Program-made: the position numbers and the translations under genes
The notes under the pieces: generated by a model
Database searches by the model: none
The model's input: the letters and a program-made list of their open reading frames with translations, nothing else
What the model was told of the DNA's origin: nothing
Shown here: positions 53,721 to 64,000 of the stretch, piece by piece
Numbering within the stretch: position 1 is the first letter of the stretch
Layout: each line of letters opens with the position of its first letter
Assembly (NCBI GenBank): GCA_023634235.1
Contig: JAMKCF010000023.1
Location: 3,199,001 to 3,263,000, forward strand
Source: Pisaster brevispinus
Lineage: Eukaryota; Echinodermata; Asteroidea; Forcipulatida; Asteriidae
Length of the DNA stretch: 64,000 nucleotides
Direction: 5' to 3'

Positions 53721-54317
53721 ATGACCTTTGCAGTTCAATTTTTTATGGTGCATTTAAATTGGCAATTTTATGTAGCTGTTTTAAATTTTTGACTGAGTGT
53801 TATAAGTTATTTTAGTGCAACCTACTTGGGGAGGCCATTGTGTTAAAGAGTTACAACAGTTGATTTGAAATTTGAGACTTGACAAAAAAGGTGTGTATGA
53901 GTGTGTATGAAGACTTAACTTAAGAGAAAAAACATGTTTCACTTTTGATTCGTTCAAAATAATTTTATAAAATGTGTTTTTGATACTGCAGGCCTGTTAA
54001 TCATGGGCAATTGCCTCTAGCCCCTTAAAATCCAGCAGTGTGTATTACGTCAAATTTTACCATTTTCCGGTCCGCCTACTAGTTTGTCGTGCATATTACA
54101 CCCGGGGTATGAAGCTTTTTTCACTTCGTTATCGAGCCTTATACCCCTCAGAGGGGCTAGAGATGTTTATTCCTTATTAAAAGTGGTCTATATTGATACA
54201 TGACGTAATACGCCATATAATTTATCCCATAGAGGTGTCCAGACTTACTGTAAAGAAAAACGGCCTGAAACTGCCCCATAACTTTTATCTCTTAACCGTT
54301 GTCAAATTTATGAACAA
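53721..54317. other. Intergenic with a small interleaved inverted repeat
   Basis: CTCTAGCCCCTT (54014) pairs with the GAGGGGCTAGAG region (54153), and GTATTACGTCA (54043) with TGACGTAATAC (54202). No gene. Confidence 0.4.
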
Positions 54318-54480
54318 TAATATGAAACATTTATATAGCACATAATGCAGGAGATTGTGCGCAACAATGAAATATATGAATCAAGTTTACGTTACAAAAA
54401 TATTGATTCAAACAAGTGAGTCTTTAAAAGTCTCTTGAAAATCAGAAGAGAGTCAGCTTGGTGAATATGAAATTATTGTT
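54318..54480 (-). mobile_element. Non-LTR retrotransposon 3' end, sister of 44424
   Basis: On the reverse strand the frame reads QADSLLIFKRLLKTHLFES then IFL and a stop. Its 3' UTR carries CTCCTGCATTATGTGCTATA, as in the 44.4 kb copy. Confidence 0.75.
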
Positions 54481-55102
54481 ATGAACCAAGTTACCTGTAC
54501 ATTGTACATGCCTTTAGCATTAAGCTGTTGCGACTTTGAATTGGATTTTGTTGGTAAAACTCTTGGATCAGCAACTGGTACATTTGTTGATTTTAATGAC
54601 AAATTAAAGTTTTGTTTTGACTTCATGATCGCATGGTGAAGGTATCTATACTTGGTTTTAATGATTGTTTATTACATGCATGAACCAATTCTCAGATTCA
54701 AATGATTCTATTGATTTCTAATCAACTGGGGCATTTCAGACAAAATGATTTCGCAGGATGCTTAATAATGTACTATCATTACCATCTCTGTAAACAAGTA
54801 AGTTTTCGGATAGAAATTATTTTTAAAAATTGGGATCATTAGTCAATTACCAAACAATGGCCCTATCTGTAAATCAAAGGAAATGATTTGCAAAAAATAT
54901 ATGTTCCTGCTGAAAATCATCAAATTAAAATGGTGTTAGATAACTTAATGTATATAATGAGAGCACTTTCAAATAAAATTACATGGAAAAAGATTTGTAA
55001 GAATATTATTGAGAGCGTTCTTTATTTTTTTTTATTTTACGGTTTTTGTTTTCAGTATTGCAGGTTTTCCATTAAAACAAAGCTTTAAAAAATAACTAGA
55101 AA
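54481..55102. other. AT-rich intergenic
   Basis: No gene or repeat recognised. Confidence 0.3.
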
Positions 55103-55128
55103 TTTAGAGTTTGTCTTAAGACAAACTC
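55103..55128. repeat. 26-bp perfect palindrome at an element end
   Basis: TAGAGTTTGTCTT joined to its exact reverse complement, touching the left terminus of the next element. Confidence 0.85.
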
Positions 55129-56486
55129 TAGGTGTTCGGTTTCGGGGAGTACATGCCTGGTGTAAAAAGCCTGATGAAAAAAAGCACAAAAATACATTTG
55201 AAATGACGTAATCATGACGCTACTAAATTTGTCAGCAGTCAGTGTCGTTGTCCAACAGTACACCAAATTTCAACTCGGTTGGTCTTTCAGTTTGGCAGAT
55301 ACATGGCTTAAAATAGTGTGCATTTAAAGTGTTACACATAGTACGTGATGACGTCATCAATCTACGTTTAAACACATTATGTTGTCTGCATAAAGGCCAT
55401 TATGTAAACCAATGTTGAAACAATTATAAAAACTCTGCCAAAGCCTTCTAGTAAAACTGTATTTTAAACTGTTTTTAACCCACCGCCAGATGGCCCTCTT
55501 AAATCTTTTTTTTTTAACCGGACCCTTGTCAGACTGCAACATCGTTAAAACCAACTAAAAAAAGGTTGCCACTTTTAATTACAATGCACTTTCGGTTTTA
55601 AGTGGAAGTAGAGGACACGTAATTTCATGCAAACAATTAAAATCGAAGACCTATATTACCTTTGTATAATCCCGCAAAAAGCAACCAAGGGTCTCTTACC
55701 CTCAAATTGATGGGAATTTTCAAAGATTTAACATTTAAATGACGTAGATTTCCGAGGCAGCATCTGTCACAGAGCGAGCAAATAATAAAATTCCAGAGCG
55801 GGATAAAAGCATGAACAGTTGTTTGGTATAGCGCCATCCCCCGCTTGTGGAATGTTTCCGTTACGTGGACTGTACACAAAGGCTTCGTGGACTTTGAACC
55901 TTATGAGTTTCCATTACGTGGGACTGTACACACGGGCTTCGTGTTGCACACACAGGCTTCGTGGACTTTGAACCTTATGATTCATGGTGCTGAACAGTCG
56001 GCTACAGCGCTTTTCTATGTACAAAGATTGAATGCGCGTTAATACTAACGTTGGCTGTAACACCCAGAAGTTAAGGTCATATTGGCATCATTTCTGTGCA
56101 AAAGTTTCGGAAGGATCACAGAACTGCAATCTGATGTAAAAATTGTGATGAAATGATCAGTAGTTTTTGAGATATGAATTTTTTAAATATTCAACTTCCG
56201 GTTTGAACCGGAAGTCAAGGTCAAATGAGGTCGCGTTCAGTGTAGTGTTTTTAGAGTCATACCAGGCCTATCCGATGATGTATAGATTGTGAAAATCCTT
56301 TGTGTAGTTTTGGAGTTATGATTTTTTCAAATATTTAACTTTGATTTAACGTAACTCAACACCCGATGACGTCATCATGATGTAACTGAAGCGGTTTTAT
56401 CTCCTAATAAGTATCTAACTATATCTGAAGTTTCAAGTTCATATGAGCTTGGAAAGGGTGCTTTTGTTAGCGGACAAGGGACGCTG

Positions 56487-56517
<31 letters not shown>

Positions 56518-56580
56518 GTATTAAGAAAAAAAAACCGAACAAAAATAAGAGGTGTTCCGGGCTGAATGCCCGAACACCTA
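55126..56580. mobile_element. 1.45-kb element with TAGGTGTTCGG ends
   Basis: Left TAGGTGTTCGGTTTCGGGG, right GCCCGAACACCTA. The right part holds AAGGGACGCTGAGAAGAAG with a (GAA)n run at 56490-56516, and a short hairpin (AGGTGTTCCGGGC / GCCCGAACACCT). Several near-repeated paragraphs (GAGATATGAATTTTTTAAAT, GAGTTATGATTTTTTCAAAT) occur. No transposase frame. Confidence 0.6.
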
Positions 56581-57559
56581 ATAATAATATGTGTAAACAT
56601 GAATTATTTTGCAGTCATTTCAGTGATTTGGTTCTACAGGATGAAACAGTACCAATGAAGGAATCCTCAATTACTTATTAAGCCATTTCTCCAAAGTGTA
56701 ATGACCCGGGGGGGGGGGGGGTCATATTCATTGATATCCTTAACTGGGCCATCCCACATATCTAAAATGGTGGGTCAGGTCTCAGATTTGTGTCTTTTGT
56801 GATTTTGTATTTTTTTGAGGGCCAGTTGCACTCATCATACAGCAAGGCACTCATGTACTTAGCACATAAATATATTCCATTTCAAATACAGACCTACCAA
56901 GATCTAACCCTCTGATAAATGGAGCCGTCTGTTATTTGCTTGCAGCAGGCTTATACCCCCCCCAAATGCCATCGAATTGTGTAGGCTTGACTTGAGAAAA
57001 GACAGTCGTTCATGTTTATCTATAAAACCTGAAGAGAAAGCGAGAGAAACTTTATAGATGTTTTCTGTTGTCATAGTCAGCCCGGTGTAGCAATTACTGA
57101 GTAGCTTCTTGGTAGGCCCTTCAGTAAATGTCTGGGCAATAAAATTGGATATCAAACAGCTAGGCAGGCCTCCCCCAACATGTTAGCGCGATGTGCTGGG
57201 AAAAAGAGAAAATAAAACACAAACAATTCAATGGAGACACTTTGCTCCTTATTATCTTTTACTAATTAAAACACAATTAATTAAAAGAGTTATTAATTTA
57301 ACAAAGAAAAAAAAGGCTTAAATAATCATGAAAATTGCTGGGCATGTAAAGAAGTCGGTTCATGTACAAATTGTTAGGAAGTGCAATATATATATAAATA
57401 ATATAATAATAATATATTGGAGGGTAAGGATATAAATGATGATACTGTCCAGCGTTGGGATAAAGTGGGAGGCAGCCACGCCCTAAAGGGTTTTAATTTT
57501 CTGTCAAAGAAACGCTGTTATTAAACTCTTAACTATTTGTTTTAATTGTAAAACAAAAT
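56581..57559. other. Intergenic with a G run and AT repeat
   Basis: A G run at 56708-56720 and an ATATATATAAATAATATAAT stretch near 57389-57415. Nothing else recognised. Confidence 0.4.
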
Positions 57560-57735
57560 TAATCTGGGGTTGAACAAAGACAAGTTAACTAGAGCGGGAT
57601 TTGAACCAATGTCTTCCGGGTTAAAGTACCGGCGCTCTACCAACTGAGCTGTCCAGCCCGATATGTTGGCGGTCCCTCTATTTTGTCAAAAATCTTTGCT
57701 TGGGGTGCCAGTCAGAAGCCATACAATTAACTGCA
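57560..57735 (-). mobile_element. tRNA-Lys-like SINE, reverse copy
   Basis: The reverse-strand tRNA-like core GACAGCTCAGTTGGTAGAGC and TTGGTTCAAATCCCGCTCTA is at about 57588-57661. Flanks on both sides match 16545-16720. Confidence 0.7.
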
Positions 57736-58687
57736 ATGTAGCCGGGGCCACGTGGGAATGTATGTTCTAAACAAACGTTATCAGCACACCCAACTGTTTG
57801 GTAAGTAATGATTACAACCTTCTTTCTTTAATTTGGAAACAACACCTGTGTTTTCTGACTATATTTACAAACTTAAAGATGATATGAAAGTGCAGATAAA
57901 TTGTTGCAACTCGGTTGACGACGGTTTCTTATTTATACATATACAAATGTAGACCTAATATTTTTTATAGTAAAATTTGATAACCAAATTTGGAACCAAA
58001 CACAACACCCTTAAAATTTTCTCAATTTTAAAATGTTTTCAATCGATGTTGAATTTGAGTTTTATGGTTATAGACAAATTGTAATTGTGCCTTCAGAAAG
58101 ATTTGCGAAAAGCCCTGTTACGTCATCACTGATCATTTTGCGTCTTTTGTGGGAGCTCCTTTATAATAGCCCCTTTGTTAGCAGTTTTGGTTTGTTTACG
58201 AAGTGCGCCCTCTCTAGATCATATTAATACAGTTTTACATGGAGGGAGTTTCGATTTCAATTTCGTTTCCCAAATTTCTACCTAGAAACGTCCCCTTTGA
58301 CACAAACTATGACGTTGTGCAGATTATTTGGCTGTTTATCAAAGGCAGGAGACTCACTGGATATTATAAAGGTACGTTTTAGATTGTTATATAGGCAGAT
58401 TTGTCGGGTTTCGTTTCAGAGGTTAACGTCAGCTCAATCGTGTCATGATGTCAATGTAAACATACCGCTGACTTGATCCAAAGGCCCCTATCTGTTTTGT
58501 ACACGTGTATGGTCTAGCACAAGCCAGCGGTGAGAAGTTGGTTTCTCGTTTGACTTTTGATATTCGACATTCGAATGTCAAACAAGTACCAGTTACTGTT
58601 TTGACATTCGTGCACAATTCAGTACTACTACGGCCCACGTTTTTTTTTTTTTTTGGTTATTTATATTTTTACGTGTTATGCACGTAG
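57736..58687. other. Intergenic, no supported gene
   Basis: Open frames up to 69 codons are present but without splice or family support. A T run is at 58640-58654. Confidence 0.3.
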
Positions 58688-58837
58688 TTAAAGGGGCACA
58701 CCGGCTTCGTTGGGCTATTTGGGCTACAAAATAGGCTAACATATGCCTTCAAAGGTCTTCCAGGAATGGAGAAGAACGGTTCCTAAAAGTAACCATCAAA
58801 TTTTGCCGTTTTTGAGCATTTTTCAAAAAACGAAGGT

Positions 58838-58885
58838 CACGTGATTTATCCGAACCAAAAAAGTGGTTCGGATAAATCACGTGAT
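58838..58885. repeat. Perfect hairpin, 21-bp arms
   Basis: TCACGTGATTTATCCGAACC plus A, a 6-base loop, and the exact reverse complement. It lies near the left end of the TTAA element. Confidence 0.9.
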
Positions 58886-59625
58886 TTTCGGAGTTAGTTT
58901 TACTTCCAGCCGTATACAAGTAAATTACTGAACCAAATTTAAATCTGTTTTTTTTAAATTATTCATGAGTATTTGAAAAAAAAGACTATGTATTCAGATT
59001 ATTGATACAATTTGTAAATAATGATGAAAAATCGAACGTAAGATTCGCATTCAGAGAGTCCGTGCAACCGAAGCGTGTTTTACGGCGCACCAGCGTGGGA
59101 GCTAGCGGAACGTAAACCTTGGGGCATATCCCGTACAGCCGGTGCCGTGTCTCGTGGGGCCAGAGAGACAAACCCCAGGGCATGAACTCCCCAACTTGCC
59201 GGTCTAGCCGTGAGCGTGGGAGCTTGTCGGAGGGGTAGGGAGCCAGACCAACAATTACGGTTTTTGTAGGAGGGTTTTAGTCTGATACCCCTAGCTATTA
59301 TCCCCTAACTATTGCAACGTGTTGCCTGCGCTACACACGCGGGACGACGACGGGGAATATTTATCCCATACAGCTGGTCTAATTCTATGATAGCTGCACA
59401 ATGTCCACCCCCCCCCCCCCCCCAATCGCTGCTTTTGCTGGCTTTCCCTTTGGATTTATCGTGGTTTTTCTTTTACTTTTTACTTTTCGTTGGACCACCT
59501 TCTGGGTGTTTTTCCTTGCGATGTTTTTGTACCGATCCTTGGATGTCGAAGAAACGTTCTCCATTATTGCAAGTACACAGAATATAATACGTCGTCGTAC
59601 ACAGAATACAGGTTGGGGTTAGTTT

Positions 59626-59693
59626 TCGCGGTCGTAACCAATAACTGTTTCAATGGCAAGTTCAACCGAAACAGTTATTGGTTACGACCGCGA
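59626..59693. repeat. Perfect hairpin, 25-bp arms
   Basis: Starts TCGCGGTCGTAACCAATAAC; same internal hairpin as 25928-25987 but with longer arms. Confidence 0.9.
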
Positions 59694-59714
59694 GCGGACT
59701 TCGACTAGGACTGA

Positions 59715-59742
59715 CCATAGAGCAAGGAACCTTGCTCTATGG
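59715..59742. mobile_element. 28-bp palindromic insertion
   Basis: CCATAGAGCAAGG, AA, CCTTGCTCTATGG. Absent from the sister element near 26008, where GGACTGACG is uninterrupted. Here ACTGA (or GGACTGA, depending on how the ends are counted) is present on both sides. Confidence 0.8.
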
Positions 59743-59760
59743 ACTGACGTCCGCTCATGT

Positions 59761-59801
59761 CACTGATCTCTATTATACTGACAGTATAATAGAGATCAGT
59801 G
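59761..59801. mobile_element. 41-bp palindromic insertion made of a transposon end
   Basis: CACTGATCTCTATTATACTG, A, and the exact reverse complement. The arm equals the terminus of the element at 2383-3052. Absent from the sister copy near 26020. TCATGT occurs just before and again shortly after. Confidence 0.8.
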
Positions 59802-60135
59802 GCATGGTTCATGTCTGTTTTTTTATTTACACGTGAATTTGTGCTTGATGGATATGAAGTCTGTATCCTCATGCCTCGCCATTGTTATAATTGATACATA
59901 AACAGAGCACCAGTCTACTTACAACATCGCGCATCATTGCCACGTAAATTTGACAGTTGCAACGGCTGGAAAAGCGTATAAGCTGACCTTTGACCGCGTT
60001 TTGTTTTTTTCACATTTTTCGTTAATTACGTGATATTTTGATGATTTTTTTTTTTACAACAACCATTTAAAAAATGTTGTCTGTCATTCCACATCACAAT
60101 ATTAGGTAAACAGTAAGCCGGTGTGTCCCTTTAAT

Positions 60136-61330
60136 GCATTTGCTACCAATTTTCAACGGCCAGTTTCACATGTCCAGACCCCATTGGCATGATGGGCCAG
60201 GCACCACTACATACAGAATGAAAGGTGAGGGTCCAAGGAATACACCCATGGTCATCTTGCCCGGGCTCATGGGGTTTTAAAGTACAAAATCCGTACCGTA
60301 AAAAGACGTGGTTTGACATTTGCATGCCATGGCAGCAGCACCTGATGCCGAACAAAGGTTAAATTACATTCCTTTGCATTCCAAATTTTGAATTGTCAGT
60401 TTCACCGCTACATACAGGAGGTTGTTTATAGATTTTTGAAAAATCTCATTTTTCTCATTTTTGAAAAATCTCATATTTTGACGACAAATATCCCACCGTC
60501 ATTTCTATGCGCACAATTCCAAATTTTGAACGGTCAGACTCCAAGGGCCGGGCCCAACTGCACGCATAATTTAAAGGAAATGGCGCAAAGGATTTCATGG
60601 TCAACTAGTCCCGGCCTTAGGCTTAATGTTGGGGTGGTTGTTTGTTTGTTTGTTGGGGTGTTTGTTTGTTTGTTTGTTTGATTTTCTTTTTTCTTCATTG
60701 AATTTGTTTTTGTAAGTAAGCTAGTTCCGTGTCGTACATTGTTATAATGCACAGTTTCACATGTCCGTCTGGACGACCGTTTGGGCCGGTTACCACTGCA
60801 CACAAACCGATTGATAAAAGAGGTTTATTACTTGTTATTTACCGCTATAACATTTATAAAATGGAAAATAAAAGAGTGGGACGAGGGGGTCTTGAATGTT
60901 CGTTAAAACAGGAGGGGTTGTGGCCGTGCAATAAAGGACTGGGCGTTCAAAATTTGGAGTGACTTGATTAATTGTATAAAATGTACGGTGGGACTAGGAT
61001 GTTCGTTCGTACGTCAAAATATTAATTTGTCAAAAATCCATTAACAAATACCCCAAACCCCAATGTTCAAGATGACCATGGGTGTATTTCTTGGACACAC
61101 CTCTTTAATTATTTAATTCTTTAAGTAGTGGTGCCCGGCCCATGGGGGTCTGGACGTGCGAAACTGACCGTTCAAAATTTGGAGTAAATGCATTGATTAT
61201 GTGCATATAAACTTGTACAGTAGAAATTTTCGTACGTCAAAATATAATTTTTTCAAAAATTAAAAAACACACATCTAAAACTAATGGGCTGGGTAAAGAT
61301 GACCATGGGTGTGTTTCATGGATCTCTCTC
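60136..61330. repeat. Degenerate direct and inverted repeat array
   Basis: Several diverged copies of a paragraph with CCAAATTTTGAACGGTCAG, CAGTTTCACATGTCC and GGCCGGGC-CCACTGCA, and of GATGACCATGGGTGTATTTC, in both orientations. A (GTTT)n run is at 60640-60680. Confidence 0.6.
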
Positions 61331-61559
61331 TCTTTCATTGTATGTTCTGACGTTGACCCATAAACAGCTTCAGAATCTAGACTATAGGTCGTTATTAAAT
61401 TGAAAGACACCACTACCAAACTCATATTTAGTGACAGGGGACTGACAGCTCATCCATTTCCCGTGGCTCCATGTTGATGGACAAGTTGTCTGTCGCCACA
61501 TATTATTAGAACAAGTAGGCATGAGACTGAGTGACTAACTACATCATGTACACTACCAG

Positions 61560-61930
61560 TAACCACCACTTTAAATTCCTCAGTCGGCTTTGCCTCAAGA
61601 AAATAGACCGCTCCGGGGATCACCGACTGAGGGAGTCGTAGCTTTAACCGTGGTACGAGTAAAAGTAGTCAGTTTTGAACAACTAGCCGTCCAACGACCA
61701 CAAAGCTTCTGTTGCTATGGATATAGTATATTGGTTGCCATGGGAAAGTACATTGGTTGCTATGGAATAGTACATTGGTTGTTATGGGTACAGTGCATTG
61801 TTTGCTGCGTGTATAGCGCGTCGCGTTCGTGCGGCTTTCTAGTAAAAAATAAGGCATCATGTGACGCGCTCTAAACCAATCAAAAGGAAGAATCAGTGTA
61901 AGGGGTGTTACATCCTTGTTCCCAGGGGTG
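61560..61930 (-). mobile_element. Repeat with GATTGGTTTAGAGCGCGTC, copy B
   Basis: On the reverse strand TTGGTTTAGAGCGCGTCACA and TTTTTTACTAGAAAGCCGCA match 39110 on. The far end has GACCGCTCCGGGGATCACCG as in the 39.6 kb hairpin (GCTGCTCCGGGGATCACC). Confidence 0.6.
61706..61800. repeat. Four near-tandem GTTGCTATGG / GTTGCCATGG units
   Basis: TTGGTTGCCATGGGAAAGTA and relatives repeat about every 24-26 bases. GTTGCCATGG resembles an RFX X-box half. Confidence 0.75.
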
Positions 61931-61994
61931 ATCGATCTCGCCGCGCCATTTTTCCCAGCATGCCTTGCTCGATCATAACCCCTGGAATTGGTTC

Positions 61995-62027
61995 ATTAAA
62001 ATGTGCTAGAATCTAGCACATTTTAAT
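61995..62027. repeat. 33-bp perfect palindrome
   Basis: ATTAAAATGTGCTAGA, A, and the exact reverse complement. No flanking target duplication was seen. Confidence 0.9.
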
Positions 62028-62982
62028 TAGGCCTGGGCCGATCCGTTCTACGCGCGCGCTCAAGTATGGTAACCCGTAAAAATGGCATCAAGTCAAAAAG
62101 CAACTGGTCCTCTGTCATTCTTCTTTGATTTTGTGATAGTCTACCTGTATGCAGTTAAGGGTGACCGTGTAAAAACATGATTCATTTGAATGGAATCGCG
62201 TCAAAATACTTGCATTTTCACACGCGCGTACTAAGCGTCCTACAAGCGCCATACATGCACTCGAAAGATTTTAACAAGCGTGCACGCAAAGTAGTCACCC
62301 TTGGGAGCCAATCAGCGTTGTTTTTCAGTACATCCCTACCAGGGGTTAGTGACGAGAGGTCAGTGGCCACCATCTTTGATGACAAACAATGGAAAAGTGC
62401 GACTCTCAGCCAATGATAGCCTTTCACGCGTGTACGTTTCATCAACGATGGCGGCCCCTTACAATACATAATAGTAAAAGCGACACAGAAGGTATTGGCT
62501 TCGATGTGTTTCAGGGTAATAGAAAAGATGTTGATGAGCAGTGTCTTATCTTGTTTGTTATTTTTTAGATTGATCATTAATTGACATGAAGTGCCTACAT
62601 CGTTGTAGATTTACAGGCCCCCTAGCCATACAGCATGGCTATGTCTGCTTACCAACATTGACAGTTTGAATCAATGATCAGACTACATCTTTTCTCAGTG
62701 ATCTGTCCAAAGAAAGTCATTTAAAAAAAATGGATAGCTACAAAAAATCTGACTGCTACATTTTCACTTATGTCGAAAAGATAACCACAAGATCCCATTT
62801 TAGTCATGAGGAGCGAAAATTGGCGGGGGCAGACTTGACATCTTTTCCTTTTATGACTTTGGAGAAATCATAGAGTAAAAACTAAACTAATCATTTTAAA
62901 AGTTGTTATTTTGTATCTTTATACTTTTCAATCTCATTTCTCGGCAGTTTCATTTGTGTGATTGAATTCCGAACAATTCCAG
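62028..62982. other. Intergenic, GC-richer start, no supported gene
   Basis: CGCGCGCGC near 62050 and an ATGGCGGCCCC patch at 62448 suggest a promoter-like region, possibly for the gene tail that follows. Confidence 0.3.
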
Positions 62983-63704
62983 TCTGTCCCAACATCTGAG
63001 AAAGCCAACTCTACCATTGAGGGTCTAAGAGTGAAGTTGACGGAAAAACAGAGTCATACTACTTTCAGGAGCTCACCTGTTAGTGATGAAGCTGTGAGAT
63101 AAGGCAGAAGTTGATCAAGAGTGGAGACACCTCAGAATAGAACCAGCTGTTGGAGAGACATCCCCAGAGGTGGAGGACAAGGTCTGCACCATGTTTTACA
63201 GGTAAAAATTATTACCTTCTTTTCTCTCCCCCTCTCCCCCCTCTCTTGAGAAACATCTATTACTTTCTCTCTTTAAAACCTTTGATAAAAAATGTGTAGA
63301 TGCTTTAAACAAACCATCAACAGTTTTTTTATTTTTTTATTTTTTTTTACAAATCGTCAACAGTTTTCTAACTAAACTCATCAATATTTCAAATTTACTA
63401 TTTAGTCAGAATTTAGTGGACAGTACTCTGGTTCAGTTTCTGGTTCCTGGTCTGTTTTGTTTTGTTGTCTCTTTTTTTCGGGGGGGGGGCAGTGAGGTTA
63501 CAGAATGACACCCATTGTAATGATAGTGTTAAGACAATAATCAGTTCGCTGTTCCCTTTTCACAGTCTTTACTTGAAAATGAAGTAACTAATGACAAATA
63601 TTTATTCTTGTATGTACAGGAATAGTCCAGATTGGTCACGGGTAGCTTTGGAATGTACACCAGAAAGGAGTGCCGCTCTGCAACAAAAAGCCTTGCATAA
63701 CTGA
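62983..63704 (+). pseudogene. Candidate two-exon gene tail with a frameshift
   Basis: Exon 62983-63201 begins after AG. Its first frame (SVPTSEKANSTIEGLRVKL) runs to TAA at 63100. A second frame from 63098 (EVDQEWRHLRIEPAVGETS) runs to the donor at 63202. Exon 63620-63704 joins in phase 2 and encodes NSPDWSRVALECTPERSAAL, then QQKALHN and TGA at 63702-63704. The two frames read as one protein if one base was lost or gained near 63098. No family was recognised. It could be a pseudogene, a sequencing error, or two unrelated frames. Confidence 0.4.
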
Positions 63705-64000
63705 TACTCGGTAGTGAATGCTGACGATCCGCTGCAGATAGGACGTTGTGCAGATAGTCACGTTGAGCTGAGGATAACGCAGATGGAATACCTGTCAGTC
63801 TGCGTAGATTGTTCCAAGGATATTTGTGCTCTGTAGAACTCTAGAGCGTAACATTGTGACGAATTTTTATACCAAGACATTAAGTCTGGCTTCCATTTGA
63901 TATTGGGTACGTGGGTCTGAATGTAAAGGATTCAAGTTCTGTGGATTATATATTAAGTTCTTATTTATTCATTCATTTATTTATTTATTCATTTATTTAT
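63705..64000. other. Downstream flank ending in an (ATTT)n run
   Basis: Possible 3' UTR of the preceding candidate. ATTTATTT repeats fill 63960-64000. Confidence 0.4.

Larger units (their letters stand above)
58688..60134. mobile_element. TTAA-type DNA transposon relic, complete copy
   Basis: TTAA on both sides; AAGGGGCACACCGGCTT at the left and AAGCCGGTGTGTCCCTT at the right are inverted. The body matches 25240-26343. The TTAA target suggests piggyBac or Kolobok-type transposition. No transposase remains. Confidence 0.82.

Overview
The window is animal genomic DNA: intron-rich genes with canonical GT-AG splice sites, poly-A and poly-C runs, tRNA-derived SINEs, 5'-truncated non-LTR retrotransposons and many small inverted-repeat transposons. 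No bacterial, viral or CRISPR feature was seen. Several repeats (ends such as GGGCTCGATTTCACAAAG and GGGCCCAATTCCATTG, and short TTAA-flanked elements) look from memory like repeats of echinoderms, probably a starfish or sea cucumber. That placement is an inference.

Layout. The first 166 bases are the C-terminal end of a microsomal glutathione S-transferase 1-like gene. From 4.8 to 18.9 kb lies a complete GPCPD1 (glycerophosphocholine phosphodiesterase) gene. I could assemble 17 coding exons in consistent phase, giving about 626 residues: an N-terminal starch-binding CBM20 domain, then a GDPD catalytic domain with its active-site motifs intact. Its introns hold SINEs, a truncated LINE, a hAT-like element and several tandem arrays. 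From 19 to 27 kb there are only nested transposons and palindromes.

From 27.6 to 37.8 kb is a C2H2 zinc-finger cluster on the + strand. It has one separate 9-finger ORF at 29.3 kb and then tandem units carrying 13, 20 and 22 intact fingers, separated by frameshifted or stop-broken fingers. A second, different zinc-finger ORF (24 fingers) is at 50.7 kb. Just upstream of it I assembled a previously unlabelled three-exon small ORF (75 residues). The window ends with a possible two-exon gene tail at 63 kb that carries one frameshift.

The most unusual signal is a scatter of short, near-perfect palindromes (about 26 to 60 bp). Two share the same ends and are each flanked by an exact 7-base direct repeat. 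Two others are absent from a paralogous copy of their host transposon, so they look like recent insertions. One of these is the end of a larger nearby element joined to its own mirror image. They behave like minimal end-only mobile elements. The genes have no evident common pathway. The finger arrays look like a young, fast-evolving family under birth and death, as expected for putative DNA-binding factors without KRAB, SCAN, BTB or SET domains.
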